From assembly GCA_029168955.1 (NCBI GenBank), contig JAPDOI010000977.1, positions 163,501 through 227,500 on the forward strand: a DNA stretch of 64,000 nucleotides, given 5' to 3'. Position 1 is the first letter of the stretch. Each line of letters starts with the position of its first letter. Positions 42,784-52,764 of the stretch are shown in pieces. This DNA comes from Aplectana chamaeleonis (lineage: Eukaryota; Nematoda; Chromadorea; Rhabditida; Cosmocercidae). The notes beneath the pieces are model-generated. The model searched no databases. It saw only the letters and a program-made list of their open reading frames with translations, and was not told the DNA's origin. Both the position numbers and the translations under genes were made by a program.

Positions 42784-42856
42784 GCTGCCGAGATGTCGTA
42801 CGTTCGTGCCGTGGCAGTGTGGAGGAAAGAAGATCGCCTCCGTGCAAACCGACGTC
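42784..42856 (+). ncRNA. HDV-like self-cleaving ribozyme candidate at the 5' end of copy D
   Basis: P1 pairs 42784-42789 (GCTGCC) with 42813-42818 (GGCAGT), including the G-U wobble at the cleavage-side pair. P2 pairs 42792-42798 (GATGTCG) with 42850-42856 (CGACGTC). P3 pairs 42800-42802 with 42810-42812 around a 7-base loop. P4 pairs 42821-42825 (GGAGG) with 42837-42841 (CCTCC). The J4/2 strand has C42845 followed by AAA, matching the C-N-A-A catalytic junction. The nested pseudoknot order is that of HDV-like ribozymes, which are known at the 5' ends of R2, RTE-type and L1Tc elements. P1.1 is weak. Confidence 0.75.
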
Positions 42857-42938
42857 AACCCCTCCGAGAAGAGGGTTTTTGTCATGGGAGAGGTGCTGGT
42901 CGGCCGCAGCTCTCCTGAGGATTTTATTACAAAGGGCC

Positions 42939-42962
42939 GGCGTCGAGAGGAATCCAGGTCCA
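42939..42962 (+). other. 2A-like ribosome-skipping motif GVERNPGP (copy D)
   Basis: LLQRAGVERNPGP fits the 2A consensus D/G-V/I-E-x-N-P-G-P after a leucine-rich lead-in. In 2A peptides the ribosome skips the bond before the last Pro, releasing the upstream peptide. Copies B (27335-27358) and C (31861-31884) have the same motif; copy A (7841-7864) has NTGP, which should not work. Confidence 0.8.
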
Positions 42963-43068
42963 GCACGGAAGTATCCATGTGCCACCTGCGGCGAGGATGT
43001 TACCTGGCATAAAACAAGTGTCCAGTGCTTCGGATGCCAAAGGTGGGTGCACTTCTCCTGTTCGGGCC

Positions 43069-43608
43069 TGTCGCGACGTGTGCTACACTACACCCCGAGT
43101 CTGCGTTTCCGTCCTTGCAGCATCGGTTGTCACGGAGTGTGAGTAGCCGCTAGCCCGACACGAATGAACCAGAGGACTTACGGCGTGCCCCTATGCTTAT
43201 GCCTGCCACGCGGAAACCGAGTATATGGAATACTACATGTGTGTTAGGCCCTACAGCCTCCGGTCGCACACTACGCTGGTACCACGCCCTTACCCACAAA
43301 CCAGGGCCAACTCCAGGATAGGTCTGACCCCACTACAACCGCCATTGCGCGGTACACACAAAACATAACATATGTCACCGAACCAAGTATACACCGTCTG
43401 TACGGTATGATATTGCTACACAACAGGACACAAGTATTTAAATATGCGTTTACCCTTTGGCAACTAAACTACCAACGCGGCAATAAATATATACATAAGT
43501 TTAAATACAATTACTCCTACGTGTCAGGGACGGACCTTGCCCAGCTGAGACGGGAGAGGACAAACTCCTACTACCTGACGAACTCTCAGGCATGGGAGGA
43601 ACCGGACG
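43069..43608 (-). repeat. 3' LTR, truncated
   Basis: It is 540 bases nearly identical to 48645-49184. The remaining 398 bases, the LTR's first (U3) part, are missing together with the polypurine tract. The break at 43608 fuses the gag-like frame to the middle of the LTR. Confidence 0.9.
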
Positions 43609-44116
43609 GGATCTCCGACTTAGGCGGATGTTCCGTTGTCTGGTCCATAGCAGTCTGACCACCAGTAGGTTGAGCAGATGCGGGTGGCGCAGACGTTGAT
43701 TGCGCGGGCGCTGCTAGTGCAGACGCGGTTGATGGCGCTGAATGCGCTGGCGAGAGCTGAGCCGTAGCTCCAGTGCTCGGAGTTGGTCCGAACATTAGCT
43801 CGATCACCCTAGGCCTATAAGCCATGTTGATGTCGTCTGTGTTCAACAACTCCCGAGCCGCCACGGGGTCGTACGGGGCGATCACCTCGGCGACCTCACG
43901 AAGGAGACGCCTGTTGGCAATAGCTTCCTCATACTGACGCGGTGGCTCACGAGGTTGAACATGTACGACGCGGTTGTGCGGCGATAACGCCGGTGGAATA
44001 GCAGCGGGCTGCGCAGATGGAGCAGGCGCAGGCGGCTGCGGCGTTGCTGCCCCATGAAGGGGTTGCTGAGCGTCGCATTGTGGTTCCTTGGAACCGTTGT
44101 TCGCATTTTCCGACAT
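43586..44116 (-). pseudogene. Gag-like N-terminal fragment of the LTR element
   Basis: The ATG at 44116 (MSENANNGSKEP) follows a TTATTTTCAG splice-acceptor-like site at 44150, so the long leader may hold an intron. The 176-codon frame is Ala/Pro/Gln-rich with one structured-looking part (LLREVAEVIAPYDPVAAREL). It stops inside the truncated LTR, so its natural end is lost. The gag assignment rests on position and composition only. Confidence 0.5.
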
Positions 44117-44209
44117 GATCGCTGTGAAGCAGGGGACTTCACGAATTACCTGAAAATAAATTTGAAAACGTATGTCGGAACCAAACAATACGCGAAACGG
44201 CATAATCGA

Positions 44210-47200
44210 CGATGTATATTTATTATGTCGATAACCGCAGGCACTCGCAGAACAACAATAAATGAAGCAGAAGCTGGTTAGTAACTAGCTAACTAAATGT
44301 GAGTGCTGCACAAAAGGGAATGAACTTGAGCGGCGAGGATGCCATAACGCGAAAGGTATAAAAATAATTATATTTTTGTATGTATTTATAGTTGAAAATA
44401 AATTGGCAATTCTGAGTTGAAGAGGACCGATAAAGATCAAAGCCTACCATTAGCTATTGAAAAAGATGATTATCACAGATGATATGGAATAACTATGATG
44501 TGGTTATGTGATCTACAATATAGCCGAATCGAAAATGTGATAAATGTGAAGTGATTAAATGGACTCGAGTCAAAAATAGAAAAAAAGGTATTATGAACGG
44601 TGAAGGATGTTATTGATATGACGTGCTAGCCTCAACCTGCGTGAAATGCGGTGAGTTAGCATATCAGATCACACCAATCATAACACAACGTCATGTCCGG
44701 GGATTTATTGCTGGTCAATTTGCGTGGACAATACGCGGGCAAACCATTGAGCAGTATGGGAGACAATTTTGAATTGCGATTTAAAATTAAATTGCAGGAA
44801 GAAAAAATTGTTTGGAATTTTGTTGTAAAAATAGGGGAGTTTTAGAAATTGAAACATTTGAGGGAAATTGCGATTGAGTGAAAACTGTGAAATTTGGAAA
44901 AGGTTGAAAGAATTTTTAGAAAGCTAGATAGAAAACGAGGGGAATTTAGAAAAGGAATTTTGGCCGGAGTCCACCGAGAAAAATTTAGACAGGACGGAAA
45001 GGGACTGTGGTAGTTGGTGGACGCGGTTAAATATAGAGAAGTAATAAATGGTGTGAAAGGTTAATGCGGGGAATTAACACTGCTCAATGATGCAATCGCG
45101 GCGCGCTAAGGTTAATTGTAGCACACATGAGGAACAATAGGCGATGATGACGCAAGAAGTGCGCGAGCTGACACGCAACGCGGTTACTGTAGCCAACATG
45201 TGAGAGAAAAACCCAAGTGTGAAGTCCAAAGATATTTAGAAAATATTGACCAGCAAATTTTAGGTGAAGTCCAGGTAGGAGAGTGTAACCACTCTCTTGT
45301 GTTGAAGTGGCAAGTCACCACGCGAGCATTTACGCGGTAACGTGCAACAAAAACACAAACGAAAGTCCAGGTTGAATTTTAGTGTAAGGGCAAAGAAATA
45401 TCCCACCGATTTTAAAGGGAAATGAAGCCGACACTAAATGGATGAAGCCGGGATAGACTGGTCAGTTGCGTGGAACTTGAACGCAGGTGGTGAGCAATGA
45501 TCAGAAAATACGATTTATTGCGAAATAGGCAAAATCGTAAATTACGATTTTGGTGAGGAATGGGCGTATACGTGGCTTTTATCAATCCAACACGCGGCCA
45601 TAAGGCTACGGGTCAGACTTCTAGCAACCATGTATACGCTGGAAAAATTAGGGTGAATTTAAAGGGGCTTAAGGGTCAGAAAAAAAGTGAAGAGGCCATT
45701 GCTCAATTTCGACGCTGCGTGCGGGGAAAAATGAAGAAGGGGTAACCCAGTAAAGAGGGGATATGGGGAGATACCTGAAAAGCTGAGCAGAATACCCAGA
45801 AGAAAAATTTTAAAAAATAAACGCTGCAAGCGAGCGCAAAAATCTAGAAGTTTTAAACGCAGCTGTTACCTGACCAGTATGTAGATGGTAGCAAATGCCG
45901 GAATACCATAGTAGTCGAAAGCAGGTAGAAAGTCCATGAGGATTAGAATCCAACAAACGCTGGAGAAGATCAATACCTGAAATGGACAGCTGCTCGACGC
46001 AGCCTTTCGAAGTTGGCGGACACGCGACGCATGGAGACGCGACGCGGTCATGGCATTCGCGCAACTTTTACGGGCTGACTATGCACGCGGCAAGGAGGAG
46101 CCTGCGTTAACGAGCGCCAACGAGATGGAAAGGATGAGATGGACTATAAACCAGATGTAGAATGCCGTGAACTGCAAAAAGCGGCTAATTTAGGGGGTTT
46201 TGAAGGGGTAAAAAATGAGGAATTGCGGTTCAATGTAAGAAAAAATTAAAATGATATAGGGAAGGAAGTTTGTCGCCGCCAAACCGCACAGGCAGCGAAT
46301 AGAGCTGCCTGGGTACAGGTAGCGAACAAACGCAGCAGTGCATCGGCGCAACGGGGTGAAGATACCTCTGAGAGGGTATCCGCACGCGGGTACGCTGACA
46401 CACAACCAGAGCTGCCAAAATGGGATGTTGAAAGGGTAAGTGGTCAGGATATGGGGAACATGCAGTGTAAATTTGGATTTCCAGCAGTAAAACGCGAGCG
46501 AAAAATTTGGAGATAAGAGGGTTTGGGATAAAAAATAATAAACGCGAGATTAGGGAATTTTACTGCTTTCGCGGAAAATTTTAAATTGCGTGCAGGATAG
46601 AGAAAGAAATGATGAGGGGATAATGAAGGGGATGAAATTCAAGTGATATAAAACTACTAAAAAAACAAGTGAGATCACTGCACGCGGAAATAATGAAAGA
46701 TTTAGAAGCGCACACTGCACGAGGGAAAAATTAAGAGGAAACCTGACCATATATTATTGAATAGAATAGGGAATATTTAGTGGCAATTAGGAATAGTCCA
46801 CAGACGCTAATTATGACGCAGGCGAAAACACATGCGATGAGCTGGTGCCGACGAGGTGAAGACAATGATGAGTCACCGTCGACCTCATGACCATTACGAA
46901 ATAATGGTGGCAACCACGTTTTTCGCTTCGGGACGCAATTTGGACTGCGTACCACGAAATTTGAACGGTAAATTCCGTATCCACGCGAAAACACATTTGA
47001 ACGTGGAGACACGAGGAAACACGACTAAACCGAACAAAGCGAAAACGACCAAGTGAATGGATATAGGTGCAAAAAGCCATTATTGAGGCCTGAATGCCCC
47101 AGATAAGCCAGAATAACTGCGAAAACGCAGATTTAAAGGATTTTAAGATGAAATAAAGGCCTGCAGCCATGATTTAGTGAACCCCAGAGTTAAGTGAGCC

Positions 47201-48628
47201 TACAAGTGGATGTTATAAGTGTGGTTTTGAAGCCACGCGAAGCAATTAAAATATGGAAACCAAACAGCAAAGATGTTGAAGCCGCATCACAGGAACTGTG
47301 CCGGATAGGTGAATGGCTTGCCATAGGTGGCTCCGCCCAGACTTGTAGACACGATCCAAGGTCACCATGCGTGACTGTAAGCATATCCACTGGCGATGGT
47401 AATTATCCAGAGGAGTCGATCCAGGTGTTGACGTGACGGTCGTAAAACACCAAAGCACACGTGTTGATCCATGTCCGAGTAGAATTAGCTAGGCTAACCG
47501 AGGTTAGCTAGAGTCTAGCTAATTGACGTCGTAGAGCGCGATGTTATTGCGCACGGAAAAAAAATGTTAAAGTTGAGTGCCAACGCTGCTAACCCAGTTA
47601 AAGGGATTAAGGTGGCGAATGACGCGAAATTGAGCCAATAAGCGCTAATATGACCCAACCAACGCCAAACGCGGACCAAAACCCCGAGATGGTATAACTG
47701 GGGGGTGCTAGTGCTAAAAGTGCACTGCTCCCAAGACCGAGTGCGAGCCATAGACGGTCTAGTAGTCCTTGTACGTTGTCCGAGGCGTCCTTTGCGAGGT
47801 AGAGATGTAACTGATGGAGATGTTTTGTCCCGTATATGATGTAAACTATTGGGCAAGGTACCTAACGGTGTAAAATAACACAAATTTATGACCTTTGTAC
47901 CAAAACGGTCCGATTGCTGCCACCAATCGGAACGCTGGCACGCGGTCAAAGATGGTATTAAGTGTTATGCGCCGAGGACGACGTAAGGGAGAAACTCACG
48001 CATACTTACCTAGGCGCAACTAGTAAAGTAGAAAAGGGGAACGCAATATGACAATATAGTGACCGTTATGCGAGCTGGAACCCCTGCAGAAGTTACCTAC
48101 CAACCGAAACAGCGGTCAACCAACCAAGACAAGCTATGGTTTGGGACCACACGCCGACAGTTGACTAACCTACAGACCAACCCAAAGAAGACCCAGACGG
48201 AGAGGGGTAATTGTGACATAATGGGCGTATAGGTACGAACCAAAAGGTGCGAGGGATAACTACAAGCAACCAGGCGGTCACGAGGGGTTACTAGGGGTCA
48301 TGGTGTTGCGAGAGACCTGACGCGGAACTCCTTACAGCTTTCGGCTGCACCCGCTCCCTTGATGCATCCATGGCCATCCGCAACCCTCCTTGTCCCCCAC
48401 CGGCCCGTGCCACCCGAGGCGGCAGAGGGGGAGAGCTGCGACCACAGGAAGTAGGTGGGCTCTGTCCCAAACGCCAGGTCCCCTTGTAACGCTCTGACAC
48501 TACAACTTACCTAGCACTACCCTGGCCCTACGCTAGCTAATACGCAGTCACCGAGACCCAACCGGCCTAAGGAGGCACGCACGGATTCGATCACAACAGC
48601 CAGACACGGGTTTCCCACGTGTCCAACT
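44210..48628 (-). other. 4.4-kb non-coding leader of the LTR element
   Basis: No long frame or known domain is present on either strand. The plus strand is purine-rich (many GAAAAATTT and GCGCACGC-type words). Distance and orientation put it between primer-binding site and gag. Confidence 0.6.
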
Positions 48629-48644
48629 GCGGCCGGATGCACCA
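48629..48644 (-). promoter_or_regulatory. Primer-binding site, probably for tRNA-Gly
   Basis: Directly after the 5' LTR the minus strand reads TGGTGCATCCGGCCGC. TGGTGCATC is complementary to the last nine bases of animal tRNA-Gly(GCC) ending GATGCACCA, and GGCCG continues the match after one extra C. Confidence 0.7.
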
Positions 48645-49582
48645 TGTCGTTACGTGTGCTACACTACACCCCGAGTCTGCGTTTCCGTCCTTGCAGCATC
48701 GGTTGTCACGGAGTGTGAGTAGCCGCTAGCCCGACACGAATGAACCAGAGGACTTACGGCGTGCCCCTATGCTTATGCCTGCCACGCGGAAACCGAGTAT
48801 ATGGAATACTACATGTGTGTTAGGCCCTACAGCCTCCGGTCGCACACTACGCTGGTACCACGCCCTTACCCACAAACCAGGGCCAACTCCAGGATAGGTC
48901 TGACCCCACTACAACCGCCATTGCGCGGTACACACAAAACATAACATATGTCACCGAACCAAGTATACACCGTCTGTACGGTATGATATTGCTACACAAC
49001 AGGACACAAGTATTTAAATATGCGTTTACCCTTTGGCAACTAAACTACCAACGCGGCAATAAATATATACATAAGTTAAAATACAATTACTCCTACGTGT
49101 CAGGGACGGACCTTGCCCAGCTGAGACGGGAGAGGACAAACTCCTACTACCTGACGAACTCCCAGGCATGGGAGGAACCGGACGCACGGGCAGTGAGGGC
49201 TGGAAGTCGACCAGGCCCCTGCTCTACCATCAGGCGATGACAGGAGCAGGGGAGGTGCGGGCAGGACGCCACCACACGGTAGACCCTCCTCCGTACGCGG
49301 GATCGGCAGGACGACTCGCAGGACTGACGACGATCGAAGGAAGCAGGACGTCACAGGCATGTGACGCGAACGCAGGAAGAGCGGCGCACCCGATGACGGC
49401 AATCGATGACACTGACGAGGAGGCGTCGACACTGGCGCTCTGACTTGCCAGGCGACGGGGGTCGCGCGGATTCTACGTCCCTGCATGATGATGCAATTCC
49501 TTCTGTAGAGATCGTGGCGGGACCAGTGACGGAAGGCCAGGCGGCGGTCTTTAGATGACTAAGTCGGACGGAAGTCACGACA
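48645..49582 (-). repeat. 5' LTR (complete, 938 bases)
   Basis: On the minus strand it starts TGTCGTGACTTCC and ends ACACGTAACGACA. AT-rich TATA-like blocks (TATATATTTATT and ATTTAAATA on the minus strand, about 49010-49080) lie in the part shared with the 3' LTR. Confidence 0.9.
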
Positions 49583-52500
49583 GGGCCTCAGTTCTGTGAG
49601 GCATCATGACTCATCCTTTCGTTGTGTTCTATGCTCTGCCCCCAACAACTCTGATTCCTCAATTACCAACCGCCCCCTCTCCATTGTTCACATTAATCTC
49701 AACGGCCTTCGCAACAAGTTATCTGAACTCTCTCTATTCGCACGTTCTCATCACCCGGATGTTATCATGGTTCAAGAAACCAAGCTCTCTCCATCTACCA
49801 CTTATTCCCAACCTAACATTCCGGGCTACACCGCCTACCACATGCCAAGGACAGCTCTTGGGGGCGGAGTGTCTACTTTCGTGCGATCTGCCTTACCTTC
49901 TCATATTATCCCTAATACTCCTAAGGACGGTACTCTCGAGTACATTCCTGTCCACCTCCCCCTCAAAACCCCTTTATCTCTATTTAACATATATATTCCT
50001 CCTATATCATCTTGTCCCCCCACTTATAATCCTATTCCCCTCCTTAAGCAGTTGTACGACTGCTCACTCTCCCCTTCAGCTGTCTTTGCGGGTGACTTCT
50101 ATGCTCACACGTTCTGTTCCGCTCTTGATTCTGACGCCAGAGGGGAAGATGTTGAAGAATGGGCTGAGGTGTGTGACCTGGTTATCCTCAATGATGACCA
50201 GCCCACTCGTCTCCCTGCCAACGGCCGACCTTCTAGCCCAGATATCTCTCTTGTGTCATCCAATCTCTCTAATGCTTGCACGTGGTCCACATCCACAACG
50301 CTCTCCAGTGATCACATTCCCGTCTTTGTCTATATTGATCTCTCTGACTCTCTTGCCCCTTACTCTGGTTTTCGTCATCGTACTTATCTTAATTTAGGCC
50401 TAGCAGACTGGACCCTGTTCAGAGATGTTGCACTCCGCCATGCGGTCGACTTCCCATGGAATGGTGATGTTCATCAGAAAGAGCGCCATCTAACAAGTGC
50501 CATCCGCAAGGCCATGAAAGCAGAAATTCCTGAAGGTCGTATCAAGACCTTTTTTCCAAATGTCAGCAGGGAAATACTGCAGAAGATAAGAACCAGAGAT
50601 GAGAAGAGAGCCGCAGACCATCTAGACCCGGAGATTGCTGTGCTGGATAATGAGATCAAGCAGGATCTGGATAAGAACAAGAGGGAATGCTGGGAGAAGT
50701 TCACTGAAAAGCTGAATTTCAAGACGGACGGAACTACGACGTGGAAAGTGTTGATGAAAATTTCCGGAAGGTCCGCTCCCCCGATGCGCTCCGCTATTGA
50801 GTTCGAGGAGGACGTCTTCAAATCAGGGAAAGCGGCTGCTTACGCACTCGGCAAGAATTTTTTCATCACACGTACCAAGCGAGGCGTGCAAAACAGAGTC
50901 ACGGTTAGAGAGTTGAGCCGGTTGCCGCTCATAAACGCATCTGAGGCCTTTACTCTCACACAAGTAGAGAAGGCTGTCAAAGAAATGCGGAATTCGAAGG
51001 CTATCGGACCTGACGGTATCTCCCCAGCCATCCTGAAGAAGCTTCCCACGGAACTTCTACCGATGCTTGCAGATATCATTAACACTTCTTTCCGGACCTG
51101 CACTCTACCCCAAGCTTGGAAGACAGCCAATGTGATACCGTTGCCAAAGCCAGGCAAGTCCCAAAGCACGGCAAAGGGCTTTCGACCAATAAGCCTGTTA
51201 TCGCCCGTCGCTAAATTAGCTGAAAAGTTGATCGTGACGGACCTGGCTGATCAAAATGAGCGACAGCAGCATCAGCATGGGTTCAGGAAACTTCACTCCA
51301 CTACTACAGCTCTATTGGAGATCGTGAGTTCTGCGGTCGATGGGTTCAACATGAGAAAGCCCCTGAGAACGGTGGCCGTCGCCCTCGACCTGAGCAAAGC
51401 GTTTGACTCTGTTGACTTGGGACTGCTGTCCGAGAAACTGCTCAAGTCGTCGCTACCATCATGGCAGAAGCGATGGATTGCAGCGTAAACTAAAGGCCGC
51501 CGTGCTAAGGTTCTGTTCCAGAATCATGTATCCGATAGCATTCCAATAGCAGCCGGTGTTCCGCAAGGCGGAGTGTTGTCCCCTGCCCTATTCAGCCTGT
51601 ATCTTGAGGACATTCCCGAGCCTCCCAATGATGTAAGGATTGTTATGTATGCCGACGACATCACCATCATGTGCCAGAATCGTGACCTGCAGATGGCCGC
51701 TAACAGGATCAGCGCCTATCTCGTCGAGTTGAAGCTCCTCCTCGATAAAATGATGCTCACAGTCTCTGCCGCAAAATCCTCTGTTTCAGTGTTCACAACG
51801 AACACCAAGGAACACAGTGCCCGTCCAGATGTCAAATGGGATGGTGACCTGTTGCCAGCAGCAAAATTCCCCAAGCTGCTTGGCCTTATTCTTGATCCCT
51901 CGCTGAAGTTCCACAAAAACGCGGAACAGAAACAAACAGTCGTCAAAGCTAGGCTTAATATCTTGAGAGTTCTCGGAGGAACATCATGGGGAAGCAGCCG
52001 AGAGACTATATTGAGAACCTACAGAGCAATACTTCAGCCGGCTCTGGAATATGCGGCACCAGTGTGGCAGCACCTGGTGTTTGACAGCTCCTGGAATAAG
52101 CTGCAGCGTGTACAGAATGCTGCGCTTAGAATTGCTACCGGTTGTGCAAGGAGCTCCCCGGTGGAGCATCTTCACGCGGAGGCCTGCATATTGCCGGTCA
52201 AGGAGCATTGTGAACTCCAGGCACAGCAGATGTATATTAATGTTCTGAGGCAGCCGAATCATCCGTCAAAGAGAATCATGAAGCCCATAAGAGAGAGGTC
52301 GATTAGGACGCCGTTCGCCGATGCTCCTCATAAAGTTGATGTACAGAGATGAGCCGACTCCAACATGGAAAGGCTTCGTCTTCTGCGTGAGGAGCACACC
52401 CAGTTTGTTCGAGGATATCTAGCAAAGGCGGCTGTGAACCCTATCTTGGGAACGGTGCCGCCTCGGGTTTGCGAGTCCGAGTCTCAACTCGGCAGACGAG

Positions 52501-52764
52501 CCAGATGTGCTCTTGCATCGCTGCGCTGTGGTCATTCTATTCTGCTCATGTTCTACGTCAACAAGATCGACAACAGCCGACCAGACGCATGCCCGGACTG
52601 TGGTGCTCCCGGACACGACACGGCGCACTTGTTCATGTGCCCGAAGAGACCTACCTCCTTAACAACAATGGACCTTTGGACGAATCCTTTGAAGGCCGCC
52701 CAGTTCCTCAACCTATGACAAAAACCACTTTGAGGCTGCAGAAGAAGAAGAAGAAGGGTTTTAG

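Larger units (their letters stand above)
43069..49582 (-). mobile_element. LTR retrotransposon, minus strand, large non-coding derivative, nested in CR1-like copy D
   Basis: It is flanked by a 5-base duplication, GGGCC (43064-43068, 49583-49587). The ends are TGTCG...CGACA. The right LTR is complete (938 bases); the left one keeps 540 bases that differ from the right at only four positions, so the insertion is recent. A primer-binding site adjoins the right LTR, fixing the orientation. About 4.4 kb of leader has no long frame; only a short Ala/Pro-rich gag-like frame is left, and protease, RT and integrase are absent. It cannot move on its own. Confidence 0.92.
42786..52718 (+). pseudogene. 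2A / PHD-like finger / APE endonuclease / RT polyprotein of copy D (two stops, split)
   Basis: The single frame (42786-43068, then 49588-52718) encodes about 1135 codons: 2A-like motif, PHD-like finger CATCGEDVTW..CFGCQRWVHFSC..FRCVLC, endonuclease (VHINLNGLRNKLSELSLF, VMVQETKL, SDHIPVFVYI), RT with GVPQGGVLSPALFSLYLED and VMYADDITIMC, and the C-terminal CPDCGAPGHDTAHLFMCP. Defects: endonuclease GDFNAH reads GDFYAH (the catalytic Asn is lost), TAA at 51486-51488 in place of a Phe codon, TGA at 52350-52352 in place of Trp, and the LTR insertion. No in-frame ATG precedes the 2A motif. Confidence 0.93.
42784..52753 (+). mobile_element. CR1/jockey-like non-LTR retrotransposon, copy D, split by an LTR element
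   Basis: The 5' part is 42784-43068 and the 3' part 49588-52753; the 6.5 kb between is an LTR element with its own duplication. The outer flanks carry AAGGGTTTTAG at 42773-42783 and 52754-52764. Taking out the LTR element and one copy of its duplication removes 6519 bases, a multiple of three, so the frame from 42786 to 52718 runs on. It is the least damaged copy. Confidence 0.94.

Noticed and set aside
43407..43658. Coding frames inside the LTR (also 48983-49240)
   Set aside because: They coincide with the direct repeat of the LTR and end at the LTR break; no protein family is evident.
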